Source of the DNA: Bacteroidia bacterium
Lineage (GTDB): Bacteria; Bacteroidota; Bacteroidia; Bacteroidales; VadinHA17
Assembly: GCA_026391555.1 (NCBI GenBank)
Contig: JAPLEB010000069.1
Location: forward strand, 1-38,083
Length of the DNA stretch: 38,083 nucleotides
Direction: 5' to 3'
In this document: in pieces, positions 22,852 to 33,331 of the stretch
How positions within the stretch are numbered: position 1 is the first letter of the stretch
Layout of the letters: every line of letters begins with the position of its first letter
Notes under the pieces: model-generated
The model's database searches: none
What the model was told of the DNA's origin: nothing
The model's input: the letters and a program-made list of their open reading frames with translations, nothing else
Made by a program: the position numbers and the translations under genes

Positions 22852-25020
22852 TTATTCGATAATTGTCATCTCCTTCAACAAGTATCCTGCACCGGCAAAC
22901 TTGTCTATAATAAAGAGAGCATATCTGATATCAAGACTGATATTCCGGCTCTGTTCAGGGTTATAAGCCAGATCGCTTGCAACACCTTCCCATGCTCTGT
23001 CGAAATTGACCCCAATAAGCTGTCCATCAGCATTTATTACCGGACTGCCTGAATTACCTCCTGTTGTGTGGTTATTTGCAATAAAACATACCGGTACTTC
23101 TCCATTCTGTGTGTAGGGGCCAAAATCTTTCGACTTATACAATTCTTTAAGCTTATCAGGAACATCATAATCATATATATCTGGGTTATCTTTCTCCATT
23201 ATACCTTTAAGTGTCGTATAATGAGTGTAATAGACTGCATCTTTTGAGAAATACCCTTTAACTGTTCCATAAGAAAGACGAAGTGTTGAGTTGGCATCAG
23301 GATAGAAAATTTTTCCACTTTCAAATTCCATCTGAGCTGCCATATACTCCTTATTTAGCTTTTGAAGATCATCATTTATACGAACCAGTTCGGGTCTGAC
23401 ATTTTCGGTAAGAAAGTCGTTTACGTTTACGGCAAGCCCGTAGAAAGGATCTTTATTCAATTTAGCAACACTTGCTTCATTAAATCCTGTAACGAATGCA
23501 TTAAACCTGGCTTCGTCAGCAAAAACGGTTTTCTTGTAAAGCTTTTCTACAATGGATAAAAAATTTCCTTTACATGAATTCTTCAACTTGATATACTCAG
23601 GAGCCTGCCATTTAATATCAAGATATTCGCCATACATTGTCATTACTGCAACAAATAGTTTTTTATCCGTCGCTATGTTATAGTTCTGGAAAAAGCTCCT
23701 GCCTGTCTCAAGGAGATTGATTTTCATTACTTTTATCTTGTCTTCATCAGCATTGTTTTTAATCAGTTCCGCCAATGCTTTAATATTTCGTGCGAAACTT
23801 ACAGCTTCAGCACCATTGTTGGAAAAGACTTCATTGGTAAAACTGCTGACAATATTATATTCATCCAATCCTGCATATAACTCCTTATACTTTGGAAGAA
23901 TGTTTCCGTACTTTAACATGCGGGCATTGTCGGCAGTGATCCACACCGTCAATTTATTTTCAAACTCCTTTTTCTTCTCTATTGTTCCCATTTTTTCCAA
24001 TCCCTGGCTCTCTCCTATCCATTTTTTCCACGAATTGGCTATCCCGGCTTTCTTTGCAGAATATTGAATTCTGATAAGAGGTTCGGTATTCATTGCGGCT
24101 TCCATAATTTCAATTTTCTTTGTCCGGATTACTATCATCTTAGGATTGAGGAAGTTTTTTACCATATCGATATGGTAAGAGGGAACGTATTCTGAAGTTG
24201 ATCCGGGGTAACCGAAAACCATTGTAAAATCTCCCTCGTTAACACCTTTGAGTGAAATTGGGAAATGAAATGCAGGCTTATAGGGGACATTATCTTTAGA
24301 GAACTCAGCCGGTTTATTGTCTTTGCCGGCATATATCCTGAATAGCGAAAAGTCACCGGTATGTCGAGGCCACAACCAGTTGTCAGTTTCACCACCAAAT
24401 TTTCCTATTGATGAAGGAGGCGCTCCAACAAGACGAATATCTCTGAACGATTCATTAACAAAAAGAAAATATTGTTTACCCATATAAAACGGTCGCACAA
24501 CTGCAGAATAACCGGTGCCTACGGTGGCGCTTTTTGTAATCCCGGAAATATTTGAATTCACTAATTTATCTCGTTCATTGCCGTCCATTCCATCAATCAT
24601 CCCTTTCATTACACTCTCTGTAACATCTTCTATCCTTTTAAGAAAAGTAACAGAGAGACCGGGGTTTGGCAATTCTTCTTCCTGCGACATAGCCCAGAAG
24701 CCATTAGTAAGATAATCATGCTCAAGAGAGGAATGTTTCTGTATCTGCCCATAGCCGCAATGGTGATTTGTTATCATCAGTCCATCGGGTGATATAACTT
24801 CTCCGGTGCAACCGCCGCCAAACTGGACGATTGCATCTTTCATGCATGCTTTATTAACACTATAAATATCTTCTGCAGTCAGTTTAAATCCTTTCTCCTG
24901 CATCAACTTAATATTGTACTTTTCTATAAGCAGAGGTATCCACATACCTTCATCGGCTCTCAATGCCGGAGCCAGTAAAATGGTTAGTAATAACCAGATA
25001 GTCAGTAATTTGTTTTTCAT
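22852..25020 (-). CDS. S46 family dipeptidyl-peptidase, DPP11-like (Asp/Glu-specific)
   Basis: An exported serine peptidase that removes N-terminal dipeptides; it supplies amino acids to proteolytic Bacteroidota. The 722 aa include a signal peptide at 1-22 (LLTIWLLLTILLAPALRA). The family's chymotrypsin-like core shows the catalytic His in ITNHHCGYGQ (His86/His87), an Asp in HTGDFSLFR and Ser657 in GGNSGSPV. Residue 675, 18 positions after the Ser, is Arg (NFDRAWEG). In the family, Arg here marks DPP11 with acidic P1 preference, while Gly marks DPP7. So Asp/Glu specificity is predicted. It lies downstream of the maf gene on the same strand, separated by the dispersed repeat. Confidence 0.9.
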   Translation of the reverse strand: MKNKLLTIWLLLTILLAPALRADEGMWIPLLIEKYNIKLMQEKGFKLTAEDIYSVNKACMKDAIVQFGGGCTGEVISPDGLMITNHHCGYGQIQKHSSLEHDYLTNGFWAMSQEEELPNPGLSVTFLKRIEDVTESVMKGMIDGMDGNERDKLVNSNISGITKSATVGTGYSAVVRPFYMGKQYFLFVNESFRDIRLVGAPPSSIGKFGGETDNWLWPRHTGDFSLFRIYAGKDNKPAEFSKDNVPYKPAFHFPISLKGVNEGDFTMVFGYPGSTSEYVPSYHIDMVKNFLNPKMIVIRTKKIEIMEAAMNTEPLIRIQYSAKKAGIANSWKKWIGESQGLEKMGTIEKKKEFENKLTVWITADNARMLKYGNILPKYKELYAGLDEYNIVSSFTNEVFSNNGAEAVSFARNIKALAELIKNNADEDKIKVMKINLLETGRSFFQNYNIATDKKLFVAVMTMYGEYLDIKWQAPEYIKLKNSCKGNFLSIVEKLYKKTVFADEARFNAFVTGFNEASVAKLNKDPFYGLAVNVNDFLTENVRPELVRINDDLQKLNKEYMAAQMEFESGKIFYPDANSTLRLSYGTVKGYFSKDAVYYTHYTTLKGIMEKDNPDIYDYDVPDKLKELYKSKDFGPYTQNGEVPVCFIANNHTTGGNSGSPVINADGQLIGVNFDRAWEGVASDLAYNPEQSRNISLDIRYALFIIDKFAGAGYLLKEMTIIE

Positions 25021-25065
25021 TCCTAATTCTTGATTTCTATTATTTTTTATCTTTTATCTTCATTT

Positions 25066-25136
25066 TTAACCCACCCCTTGCCCCCCGCCGAAGCGGGGCA
25101 GGCTCTCCCAGGAGGGGATTATTCTGAGTTACTTTT
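25066..25136 (-). repeat. Dispersed structured repeat, copy 2 (inverted)
   Basis: The reverse complement matches the element at 3324-3393 almost base for base, with one extra G in the G-run of the hairpin arm. The shared sequence runs from AAAAGTAACTC to the GGGTTAA end. It sits between the DPP11-like gene and maf. Confidence 0.85.
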
Positions 25137-25159
25137 GCATTTTGCATTTTGCATTTTGC
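25133..25159. repeat. TTTTGCA heptamer x3.9
   Basis: TTTTGCA repeats head-to-tail three times (25133-25153), then TTTTGC, ending three nt before the maf stop codon. It abuts the dispersed repeat. Confidence 0.85.
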
Positions 25160-25161
25160 CC

Positions 25162-25752
25162 TTATTTTATGATGAAACTCTGTAGTTCTTTGTAGAGTCT
25201 CTGCACAGGTAATCCCACAACATTGAAATATGATCCTTCAATATTGCTGCACGCGATTATTCCAATCCACTCCTGTATTCCGTACGCCCCGGCTTTATCA
25301 TAAGGTGTGAATTTATCAACATAATAATTTATTTCTTCTCCTGAAAGAGGTTCGAATGTAACTTTCGTTGAGACCGAAAAAGTGACTTCCTTTAATGGTG
25401 ACAAAATCGACACTCCCGTAATTACTTCATGTGTATTACCGGAAATTTCATTAAGAATGCGGATGGCGTCTTCTGAATTCAAAGGTTTTCCAAGCACCTT
25501 GCTGTTACACCAGACAATTGTATCTGCTGTAATAACAATCTCATTATCTGATATTTCGTTAATAAATGAGAGTGCCTTTTCGTGTGCAACATATCTGGCA
25601 ATCTCCTCACCAACAAGGCCTTCGGGATATGTTTCGGTATATTCCTTAATTACAACATCAAATTTCAGACCCAGTTCCCGGAGAAGCTGCTGTCTGCGTG
25701 GTGAACGTGAAGCAAGGATTATCCTGTATTTATTCAGGTTATCAATTATCAT
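25162..25752 (-). CDS. maf: Maf family nucleoside triphosphate pyrophosphatase
   Basis: A house-cleaning pyrophosphatase acting on dTTP/UTP or modified nucleotides; once called a septum formation protein. The 196 aa are a normal length. Residues 13-18, in ILASRSPRRQQLLREL, form the SxSPRR signature. ITADTIVWCNSKVLGKP carries the catalytic Asp. ISGNTHEVITGV and the C-terminal DKAGAYGIQ(E/x)WIG with GSYFNVVGLP complete the family pattern. It starts 2 nt after the stop of the UbiA-like gene, so the two are co-translated. It is the last gene of the compact four-gene minus-strand unit. Confidence 0.93.
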   Translation of the reverse strand: MIIDNLNKYRIILASRSPRRQQLLRELGLKFDVVIKEYTETYPEGLVGEEIARYVAHEKALSFINEISDNEIVITADTIVWCNSKVLGKPLNSEDAIRILNEISGNTHEVITGVSILSPLKEVTFSVSTKVTFEPLSGEEINYYVDKFTPYDKAGAYGIQEWIGIIACSNIEGSYFNVVGLPVQRLYKELQSFIIK

Positions 25753-25754
25753 CT

Positions 25755-26741
25755 TCAGAAAAGGTTCCAGGTAAGTATTACTTTTACTACAACAGAGTAA
25801 AGTATACCGGTAAGCATTACTATTTTCATGGCGCTGCTTGCACTGTGAAGTTGTTGCCTGTTATTGCTGATAACGACTTTATAGATAACGTATAAAAGAG
25901 GCAAAACAATTGCAGCAGAGAGGTAAATAAGTGTTATAGTATCATTAATAAAAAAGTACCATGTAAGATAAAGCAAAGCAACAGTAATAATAATAAGGCT
26001 TACCGAAACTACCTTTGCAGAAAGTACTCCGATAACTACCGGGACAGTATTTCTTCCATAGGCAACATCTCCTTCAAAATCTTCGATATCCTTAATTATT
26101 TCACGGGTAAGTGTAGTCAGAAAAGCGAAAAGGGCAAATCCCCCTACCCAATAGAAAATAAAATTTATTTTGGGAAGGGCTATTGCATTTATTGTGTAAT
26201 ACTTATATAATGCCGGCCATTCGTAAAAAACAACTAACAAAGGAACCATTGCTGTCAGAATGGCAACAATTATGTTACCGATCAAAAACTGCCTTTTATA
26301 GCTTGCTGAATAAAAATAGAGCAACCCTGAAACGACCAAAAAGAGAGTTCCAAGCCATATATACCCTGCTTTCCATGAAATATAGAAGCCTGCTGAAACA
26401 CCGGCAAAATTTAAAATGTTGTGCCACATCATGGCCTGGCGTCTCGGGATTTTTGTACCAACAATGACTTTTCCTTTGTTAATCAGGTCGGTTTTTATAT
26501 CGAAATAATCATTAATTACATATCCTCCCGCGGTAATAAAAACAGTTGCGGCAACGAGTAACATAAAGTCATACCAGGGAAACCGGAGTACCATCGGGAT
26601 CTCTTCTCCGGTACCCATATTAAGAAGTATTACACCAATTTTGCCGATGACAGGTCCCAGAACTGCATATCTCATAAGCACCATAGTAAGGATAACAATG
26701 AGAAGATTTTGCCACCTGATAAGATTAAGAAATGCCTTCAT
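25755..26741 (-). CDS. UbiA family prenyltransferase (geranylgeranylglycerol-phosphate geranylgeranyltransferase-like)
   Basis: An integral membrane prenyltransferase of 328 aa with about nine hydrophobic helices. Both Asp-rich Mg-prenyl-diphosphate sites are present: NDYFDIKTDLINK (residues about 76-88) and DIEDFEGDVAYGRNTVP (about 216-232). It resembles the digeranylgeranylglyceryl-phosphate synthase branch of UbiA rather than the menaquinone (MenA) or heme O branches, but the acceptor cannot be proved from sequence. It lies 3 nt from the KdsC-like HAD gene and 2 nt from maf. Bacteroidota and relatives are known to carry such archaeal-like ether-lipid enzymes. Confidence 0.8.
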   Translation of the reverse strand: MKAFLNLIRWQNLLIVILTMVLMRYAVLGPVIGKIGVILLNMGTGEEIPMVLRFPWYDFMLLVAATVFITAGGYVINDYFDIKTDLINKGKVIVGTKIPRRQAMMWHNILNFAGVSAGFYISWKAGYIWLGTLFLVVSGLLYFYSASYKRQFLIGNIIVAILTAMVPLLVVFYEWPALYKYYTINAIALPKINFIFYWVGGFALFAFLTTLTREIIKDIEDFEGDVAYGRNTVPVVIGVLSAKVVSVSLIIITVALLYLTWYFFINDTITLIYLSAAIVLPLLYVIYKVVISNNRQQLHSASSAMKIVMLTGILYSVVVKVILTWNLF

Positions 26742-26744
26742 AGT

Positions 26745-27266
26745 TTACCATGTATATGCATCGGAATCCATCCAATTGTTATGTAATCTCAGTACCTGTT
26801 CAATAACATCCCTTACACAACCTTCGCCACCCTTCTTATCTGAAATATAGGAAGCGACTTGTTTGATCTCACTATCTGCATCGGAAGGGCATGCTGCGAC
26901 ACCCGCCTCTTTCATCACTCCAAAATCAGGGATATCATCACCCATGAATAAGACGTCAGATTTATTAAGATTGTGTTTTTTAAGAAAAATATTGAAATGG
27001 TCGAGCTTTGAGCGGCTGTTGAGGTAAATATCAGTTACCCCCAGCAACTTAAGCCTTTTTTGATAATCTTTTGAGCTGCTTCCCGAAATAACACCAATAT
27101 GATAACCCTTTTTGACGGCTAACTGCAGAGCATAACCGTCACGAAGGTTAACTGTTCTGTTTGGCACACCAAAAGCATTCAGGCTGATTGTTTGCAGCGA
27201 CAATACTCCATCGATATCAAAAATAAATGCTTTTACTTTTACAAGATCTTCCTTAAAATTTGTCAT
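26745..27266 (-). CDS. HAD-IIIA phosphatase, KdsC-like
   Basis: A 173-aa HAD hydrolase related to 3-deoxy-D-manno-octulosonate-8-phosphate phosphatase. Motif I is FIFDIDGVLS, with both catalytic Asp residues (D17 and D19). Motif II is VISGSSS, and a Lys in SKLDHFN is the probable motif III. Motif IV is FMGDDIPDFGVMK. The end, KGGEGCVRDVIEQVL, is KdsC-like. KdsC acts in lipopolysaccharide Kdo synthesis, but this operon contains no kdsA/kdsB, so the substrate could differ. It lies 13 nt after DUF2520 and 3 nt before the UbiA gene. Confidence 0.82.
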   Translation of the reverse strand: MTNFKEDLVKVKAFIFDIDGVLSLQTISLNAFGVPNRTVNLRDGYALQLAVKKGYHIGVISGSSSKDYQKRLKLLGVTDIYLNSRSKLDHFNIFLKKHNLNKSDVLFMGDDIPDFGVMKEAGVAACPSDADSEIKQVASYISDKKGGEGCVRDVIEQVLRLHNNWMDSDAYTW

Positions 27267-27279
27267 GCTTCACTACTTA

Positions 27280-28071
27280 TTATTTTTTGTCTTTAGTATT
27301 ATAGTATCTTATTATTGAACGGGTCATCTCGTTATATATGCTCTGCAATTCAGGAGAGAAAGATAGTAATTCCAAATGTTTTTCGATCGTATTCTGATCA
27401 TTTCTCACAGCAGGTCCCGTCTGAGAGTTTTCAGGTCCGATATCCATCGCTTTTGAAGTAGCCTCTTTTATTAATGGCCCAAGTACCTCAAAGGGAAAAC
27501 TTGCTTTTAAGGCTATCTCCTTCCCTGCTGTCAGCATATAATTTGTAAAATTACAAACAAAAACAGCCGCAAGATGAAGCATTCTCCTGTGTTCAGTATC
27601 AACAAAATGCACCTTTCCCCCAATAGATTCTGCCAGGTTTTTCAAAATTGCAGATGATTGTTTATCTGATGATTCCAGTAGAAAAGGGAGATCTTTGAAA
27701 ACGACTTTTCGTTCCTTTGAAAACGTTTGTAACGGATAAAAAATGCCTTTTCGTTTAATTTGTTCAGGAAAAACATCAATGCCAATACTGCCCGCTGTAT
27801 GTACAACTAAGGTTCCGGGTCTGCATTTAAGTCTATCAAGCACGCCTTTTAGTTTGTGGTCGGGTACAGCAACAATTATTACATCAGTTGAATCTGGAAA
27901 TAATAATTCGGAAGACCATGATGCTTTACACGAATCAGCAAGTGAACGTCCATTTTTTTCATTTTGGGAAACAATAAATTCAATTTTGAAGCCGGCAAAA
28001 TACATCTCCCTGCATAAAGCATCTGCCACTCTTCCTGCTCCTGCAAAAGATATGTTGTTTTGAATCATCAC
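27280..28071 (-). CDS. Rossmann-fold DUF2520 protein
   Basis: A 263-aa protein with an N-terminal NAD(P)-binding Rossmann domain (residues 6-30, ISFAGAGRVADALCREM). The DUF2520 C-terminal helical domain (about 150-255) contains HLAAVFVCNFTNYMLTAGKE and GPAVRNDQNTIEKHLELL. It resembles F420/6-phosphogluconate-type oxidoreductases; the substrate is unknown. It is the first gene of the compact minus-strand unit with the HAD, UbiA and Maf genes. Confidence 0.85.
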   Translation of the reverse strand: MMIQNNISFAGAGRVADALCREMYFAGFKIEFIVSQNEKNGRSLADSCKASWSSELLFPDSTDVIIVAVPDHKLKGVLDRLKCRPGTLVVHTAGSIGIDVFPEQIKRKGIFYPLQTFSKERKVVFKDLPFLLESSDKQSSAILKNLAESIGGKVHFVDTEHRRMLHLAAVFVCNFTNYMLTAGKEIALKASFPFEVLGPLIKEATSKAMDIGPENSQTGPAVRNDQNTIEKHLELLSFSPELQSIYNEMTRSIIRYYNTKDKK

Positions 28072-28090
28072 TAAATTTTTCTGAAATATA

Positions 28091-28098
28091 CAAAATTA
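28091..28098 (-). promoter_or_regulatory. -7 box candidate for the DUF2520-HAD-UbiA-maf unit
   Basis: Read on the minus strand this is TAATTTTG, an exact TAnnTTTG box ending 20 nt before the ATG at 28071. The -33 position holds only a weak match. The 115-nt gap to the upstream gene fits a new transcription unit. Confidence 0.35.
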
Positions 28099-28186
28099 CC
28101 CGGATAATAAACAGCCGGAACAGAGAAAGGAGAGCTTATCTTAACAGGGAAGCCTGGTTTAATAAAGATCAGAACTAAAGCCCGAT

Positions 28187-28594
28187 TTATTTCTTGCCAT
28201 AAAGATCCACGGTGACATCAGTAACCATGATTTGATATACCTTATAATAGCTCTGGTAAGAACCATTACTGCTTTGGGAAAGATATGTACAATCCCAGAA
28301 AACATCACCCGTTACCTGAAGTACATCGCCTGTTTTATATTTATTGTCTGTAAATATTTTGAACATTTCACCCGGGTTGCAGAAATAATACTGTGAATAA
28401 GGATCAGTCAACGTTGAAAATTGGATACTTGTTCCTGATTCATTATAATAAACTGTAGCCTGCTCCTTAGTAAGAGCATACAGGATATCTCCATCGCAAC
28501 CGCATTTTGCCTGCTTCTTGCAACCTGAATATGAGAAAGCGGGTGTAAAAATTATCAGTACTCCAAGTATTTTTCTAATAATGTGTCCTCTCAT
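28187..28594 (-). CDS. Hypothetical small lipoprotein
   Basis: A 135-aa product with a lipoprotein signal ending in the lipobox SYSGC (residues about 20-24), followed by a Cys/Lys-rich KKQAKCGCDGD segment. The rest is Tyr/Ser-rich and probably beta-structured: TDPYSQYYFCNPGEMFKIF, then TGDVLQVTGDVFWDC. Two to four cysteines could form disulfides outside the cytoplasm. Family not recognised. It follows DUF3467 by about 55 nt on the same strand but is probably functionally separate from the RNA polymerase operon. Confidence 0.7.
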   Translation of the reverse strand: MRGHIIRKILGVLIIFTPAFSYSGCKKQAKCGCDGDILYALTKEQATVYYNESGTSIQFSTLTDPYSQYYFCNPGEMFKIFTDNKYKTGDVLQVTGDVFWDCTYLSQSSNGSYQSYYKVYQIMVTDVTVDLYGKK

Positions 28595-28649
28595 TTAAGA
28601 TTTATCGTATACGGTTAATAGTAAACAACAGACAAAGTAAACTTTAATT

Positions 28650-28967
28650 TCATGCCTGAGCTGTTGGTCCGCCGAAACTTAACGGCATCGCGGGCCCCGA
28701 CCCTTTCACTTCTTTAATTGTGCCATGAACAGACTCATACTTTGCAATATTATCCTGAAGTGCTGCAACAAGTCTTTTTGCATGTTCAGGGGTAAGAATT
28801 ATCCTCGATTTGACCTGTGCCTTGGGTATCCCTGGCATTATCCGGATAAAGTCGATAACGAATTCAGAAGCTGAATGAGTTATAACTGCAAGATTTGAAT
28901 AGGTTCCCTGAGCAACTTCTTCATTCAGTTCAATACTGATCTGTGTTGGGTTCTTGGGATCTGTCAT
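28650..28967 (-). CDS. DUF3467 domain protein
   Basis: A 105-aa DUF3467 protein: ISIELNEEVAQGTYSNLAVI, then FVIDFIRIMPG, then RIILTPEHAKRLVAALQDNIAKYE. It begins 18 nt after rpoC on the same strand. In Bacteroidota this family regularly sits directly behind rpoC, which suggests a link to transcription, but no activity is established. The last 20 residues are Gly/Pro/Ala-rich and likely flexible. Confidence 0.88.
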   Translation of the reverse strand: MTDPKNPTQISIELNEEVAQGTYSNLAVITHSASEFVIDFIRIMPGIPKAQVKSRIILTPEHAKRLVAALQDNIAKYESVHGTIKEVKGSGPAMPLSFGGPTAQA

Positions 28968-28985
28968 AGACTTATATAATTAATT

Positions 28986-31900
28986 CTATTTTTCGGCTTC
29001 AGTTTCAGTTTCCCGTTCAACGCCAACAAGGTTTTCATATTCTTCGAGAGAACCGACTATAATGCCATTATATTGTCGCTGTCCTGTTCCCGCTGGAATA
29101 AGATGGCCGACGATAACATTTTCCTTCAGGCCTTCGAGTCTGTCTACCTTGCCTAATATTGCAGCTTCATTCAGTACTTTTGTTGTTTCCTGGAAAGAAG
29201 CAGCTGAGAAGAAACTTTTTGTCTGAAGCGAAGCTCTTGTAATACCCTGCAAAACCTGGCTTGAAGTTGCCGGGATTGCATCTCTCGCATCAACAATCTT
29301 CAGGTCGCGACGCTTAAGTACAGAGTTGTCATCTCTAAGTTTACGGGATGATATAAGCATACCCGGTCGAAGGGTTTGAGAATCACCAGAGTCAATAATC
29401 ACTTTCTTTCCAAAGATCCAGTCATTTTCATCCATGAATTCAAGTTTATCAACCACCTGTCGTTCCAGAAATTTTGTATCTCCAGGATCAACAATCTCAA
29501 CTTTTCGCATCATCTGGCGGACAATGATCTCAAAATGTTTATCATTGATCTTAACTCCCTGTAAACGATATACTTCCTGAATCTCATTAACAATATATTC
29601 CTGTACCTTTGTTGGTCCTTTAATTGCAAGTATATCAGAAGGAGTAATTGCCCCATCGGAAAGAGGAATACCAGCTTTTACATAATCATTTTCCTGTACA
29701 AGTATCTGTTTTGAAACCGGTACAAGATATTTTTTTGTCTCATCAGATTTTGATTTGATTGAAATTTCCCTGTTACCTCTTTTAATCTTACCAAATGTAA
29801 CTTCACCGTCAATCTCCGATACAACAGCCGGGTTAGATGGATTACGTGCCTCGAATAGTTCGGTAACACGAGGCAGACCCCCGGTTATATCGCCCGATTT
29901 TCCAATAGCACGCGGTATTTTGGCAAGCACTTCGCCGGCCTCTACCATCTTATTAGTGTCAACGACGAGGTGAGATCCAACAGGAAGGTTATATAACCTA
30001 AGCTCTTCACCTTTCGGGGATATGATTTTTATAGCCGGGTTTTTTGTCTTGTCCCTGCTCTCAATAATTACTTTCTCCTTAAATCCGGTCTGTTCGTCAG
30101 ATTCTTCCCGGAATGTAATACCTTCTATAAGAAAATCATATCCTATCTTTCCTGCCATTTCAGAAATAATAACGGCATTAAAAGGATCCCATTCGCAAAT
30201 TAGTTTGCCCTTTTCAATCTCCTGCCCAGGCTTTATATAAAGTTTTGAGCCATAAGGAATTGTATGAGTTGTCAGGGCAATTCCGGTTTTCTTGTCAATT
30301 ATCCTTAATTCTGCAAGACGCCCGATAACTATATCTATATCTCCTTTTTCAGTATCTTTTTTAGGAACTGTTCTGATCTCTTCAATTTCAGCTATACCAC
30401 CGTAGCGTGCAACAAGCCTCGACTCAGTTGTTATGTTCGATGCAGTACCTCCAACGTGGAATGTACGGAGAGTCAACTGAGTACCTGGTTCACCAATACT
30501 TTGAGCAGCAATAACACCGACTGCTTCACCTTTCTGAACCATAAGTCCATTAGCCAGGTTACGGCCATAACATTTTGCACAAACACCTTTTTTGGATTCG
30601 CAGGTGAGAACCGAACGGATCTCAAGCTGCTCGATGGGAGAATCTTCAATTTTCCTGGCAACCTCTTCAGTAAGTTCCTGTCCCGATTCAACTATCAGTT
30701 CACCGGTAAGCGGGTGAAAAACATTATGAACAGTTGTACGGCCGAGAACTCTTTCGTACAGTGATTCAACAACTTCCTCATTCTTCTTAATTGCCATAGC
30801 AACCAATCCTCTCAGTGTACCACAGTCTTCTTCATTAATAATGACATCCTGTGAAACATCAACAAGACGACGGGTCAGATAACCTGCATCGGCTGTTTTA
30901 AGTGCTGTATCGGCAAGGCCTTTACGTGCACCATGGGTTGAAATAAAGTATTCAAGAACCGACAATCCCTCTTTAAAGTTCGACAGAATCGGGTTTTCAA
31001 TAATCTCAGAACTTGTCGATCCTGATTTATGAGGCTTGGCCATAAGACCCCTCATACCCGAAAGCTGGCGTATCTGTTCCTTTGAACCCCTTGCCCCAGA
31101 ATCAAGCATCATGTAAACAGAATTGAACCCCTGCTTATCAGTTGAAAGCTGCTTCATCAGAGTTTGTGTAAGTCTTGCATTAACGTGTGTCCAGATATCA
31201 ATTATCTGGTTATAGCGTTCGTTATTGGTAATGAATCCCATACTATAGTTATTTAGTACCTCCTCAACCTGCTCATATCCTTCAGTAACGAATTTCGTTT
31301 TTTCTTCAGGAATAATTACATCGTCGAGGTTAAACGACAAGCCGCCTTTAAACGCTGAATAGAATCCCAGATTTTTAATAGCATCAAGGAAATCAGCAGT
31401 TTTTGCTGTTCCGGCAAGTTTGAGAACACGCCCGATAATATCCCTCAACGATTTTTTCGTTAATATCTCATTGATATAGCCAACTTCAGCAGGTACATAC
31501 TGATTGAAGATAACTCGTCCAACGGTTGTCTCAACCAGGTGGTTTACAAACTCACCTTCTTTTCTGTCGTTGACTTTAACTTTAATCAAAGCGTGAAGGT
31601 CTATCTTTCCTTCATTATATGCTATATTAACCTCCTGCGGTGAATAGAATGTAAGACCTTCGCCTCTTACCTTTTCAGTTTCGGTACTCTTTCTTCCTTT
31701 AGTTATGTAGTAAAGACCGAGAACCATGTCCTGCGATGGAACAGTGACTGGTGCACCGTTTGCAGGGTTAAGAATATTGTGAGAAGCCAGCATGAGCATC
31801 TGAGCCTCAAGTATTGCACTGTTGCCAAGGGGAAGATGGACAGCCATCTGGTCGCCGTCGAAGTCAGCGTTAAAAGCAGTACATACAAGTGGATGGAGCT

Positions 31901-33278
31901 GGATAGCTTTTCCTTCAATAAGTTTTGGCTGAAAAGCCTGAATACCAAGTCTGTGAAGCGTTGGGGCACGGTTTAAAAGAACCGGGTGTCCTTTAAGTAC
32001 GTTTTCAAGGATATCCCAAACTACAGGATCTTTTCTGTCAACAATTTTCTTTGCAGACTTTACAGTTTTTACGATACCACGTTCGATCAGTTTACGTATA
32101 ATGAATGGCTTATAAAGTTCTGCAGCCATATCTTTTGGTATACCACATTCATGCAGTCTGAGTTCCGGGCCAACGACAATAACGGAACGGGCAGAGTAGT
32201 CAACTCTTTTACCAAGCAGGTTCTGACGGAACCTTCCCTGTTTTCCTTTAAGGCTATCACTCAGCGACTTAAGAGGACGGTTAGCATCCGTCTTCACGGC
32301 ATTTGCCTTTCGTGAGTTATCGAAAAGTGAATCGACAGCTTCCTGGAGCATACGTTTTTCGTTACGCAGTATCACTTCGGGAGCTTTGATCTCAATAAGT
32401 CTTTTAAGGCGGTTGTTCCTGATTATAACCCTTCTGTAAAGGTCGTTCAGGTCGCTTGTTGCAAACCGTCCGCCATCGAGAGGAACTAGAGGCCGTAGTT
32501 CGGGTGGAATAACAGGAACCACTTTAATGATCATCCATTCAGGCTTGTTAACATGCCTGGAATCTCTGAAAGCCTCTACAACCTGAAGGCGTTTAAGCGC
32601 CTCATTTTTACGCTGTTGTGAAGTTTCAGTATTAGCCCTGTGACGAAGAGAATATGACATCTCGTCAAGATCGATACGGCTGAGAAGTTTATATAGAGCT
32701 TCAGCGCCCATATCTGCAACAAATTTATCAGGGTGATTATCTTCAAGATATTGGTTTTCTTTTGGAAGCGATTCAATAATCTCGATATATTCCTCTTCTG
32801 TCAGAAAATCGAGATATTTGACACCATCCACTGCTTTTACGCCTGGGTTGATCACGACATATCTCTCATAATAAATAATAGAATCAAGCTTCTTGCTTGG
32901 AAGACCCAGAAGATACCCTATTTTATTAGGTAACGAACGGAAATACCATATATGAGCAATAGGAACTACGAGAGAAATGTGCCCCATCCTTTCACGACGA
33001 ACTTTCTTTTCAGTAACCTCAACGCCACAACGGTCGCAAACGATTCCTTTATAACGGATTCTTTTATACTTTCCGCAATGGCACTCGTAATCTTTTACCG
33101 GACCAAAAATCCTTTCGCAGAATAATCCATCGCGTTCAGGTTTATATGTACGGTAATTAATTGTTTCGGGCTTCAGTACTTCACCACTTGAACGATCAAG
33201 TATTTCTTCAGGTGAAGCAAGACCTATTGAGATTTTTGAGTAACTGGTCTTTGTTTTGTTATCTCTTCTGAATGACAT
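28986..33278 (-). CDS. rpoC: RNA polymerase subunit beta'
   Basis: The largest catalytic subunit of RNA polymerase, 1430 aa, as usual in Bacteroidota. The N-terminal zinc site is C66/C68/C81/C84 (CHCGKYK...CDRCG). The active-site Mg loop [15 protein letters not shown] is near residues 470-485. The second zinc cluster lies around [14 protein letters not shown]. The bridge-helix/trigger-loop part has [18 protein letters not shown] and [10 protein letters not shown]. No insertion, frameshift or missing motif is visible. It lies 53 nt downstream of rpoB with no terminator between them. Confidence 0.98.
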   Translation of the reverse strand: MSFRRDNKTKTSYSKISIGLASPEEILDRSSGEVLKPETINYRTYKPERDGLFCERIFGPVKDYECHCGKYKRIRYKGIVCDRCGVEVTEKKVRRERMGHISLVVPIAHIWYFRSLPNKIGYLLGLPSKKLDSIIYYERYVVINPGVKAVDGVKYLDFLTEEEYIEIIESLPKENQYLEDNHPDKFVADMGAEALYKLLSRIDLDEMSYSLRHRANTETSQQRKNEALKRLQVVEAFRDSRHVNKPEWMIIKVVPVIPPELRPLVPLDGGRFATSDLNDLYRRVIIRNNRLKRLIEIKAPEVILRNEKRMLQEAVDSLFDNSRKANAVKTDANRPLKSLSDSLKGKQGRFRQNLLGKRVDYSARSVIVVGPELRLHECGIPKDMAAELYKPFIIRKLIERGIVKTVKSAKKIVDRKDPVVWDILENVLKGHPVLLNRAPTLHRLGIQAFQPKLIEGKAIQLHPLVCTAFNADFDGDQMAVHLPLGNSAILEAQMLMLASHNILNPANGAPVTVPSQDMVLGLYYITKGRKSTETEKVRGEGLTFYSPQEVNIAYNEGKIDLHALIKVKVNDRKEGEFVNHLVETTVGRVIFNQYVPAEVGYINEILTKKSLRDIIGRVLKLAGTAKTADFLDAIKNLGFYSAFKGGLSFNLDDVIIPEEKTKFVTEGYEQVEEVLNNYSMGFITNNERYNQIIDIWTHVNARLTQTLMKQLSTDKQGFNSVYMMLDSGARGSKEQIRQLSGMRGLMAKPHKSGSTSSEIIENPILSNFKEGLSVLEYFISTHGARKGLADTALKTADAGYLTRRLVDVSQDVIINEEDCGTLRGLVAMAIKKNEEVVESLYERVLGRTTVHNVFHPLTGELIVESGQELTEEVARKIEDSPIEQLEIRSVLTCESKKGVCAKCYGRNLANGLMVQKGEAVGVIAAQSIGEPGTQLTLRTFHVGGTASNITTESRLVARYGGIAEIEEIRTVPKKDTEKGDIDIVIGRLAELRIIDKKTGIALTTHTIPYGSKLYIKPGQEIEKGKLICEWDPFNAVIISEMAGKIGYDFLIEGITFREESDEQTGFKEKVIIESRDKTKNPAIKIISPKGEELRLYNLPVGSHLVVDTNKMVEAGEVLAKIPRAIGKSGDITGGLPRVTELFEARNPSNPAVVSEIDGEVTFGKIKRGNREISIKSKSDETKKYLVPVSKQILVQENDYVKAGIPLSDGAITPSDILAIKGPTKVQEYIVNEIQEVYRLQGVKINDKHFEIIVRQMMRKVEIVDPGDTKFLERQVVDKLEFMDENDWIFGKKVIIDSGDSQTLRPGMLISSRKLRDDNSVLKRRDLKIVDARDAIPATSSQVLQGITRASLQTKSFFSAASFQETTKVLNEAAILGKVDRLEGLKENVIVGHLIPAGTGQRQYNGIIVGSLEEYENLVGVERETETEAEK

Positions 33279-33331
33279 TTGTTGGATATTTTTTAATTCT
33301 AAAACTAAAAATTCAAAACCTTTCGAAATAC

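Noticed and set aside
26183-26467. 94-codon plus-strand frame inside the UbiA gene
   Set aside because: Antisense shadow; the minus-strand gene has both catalytic motifs.
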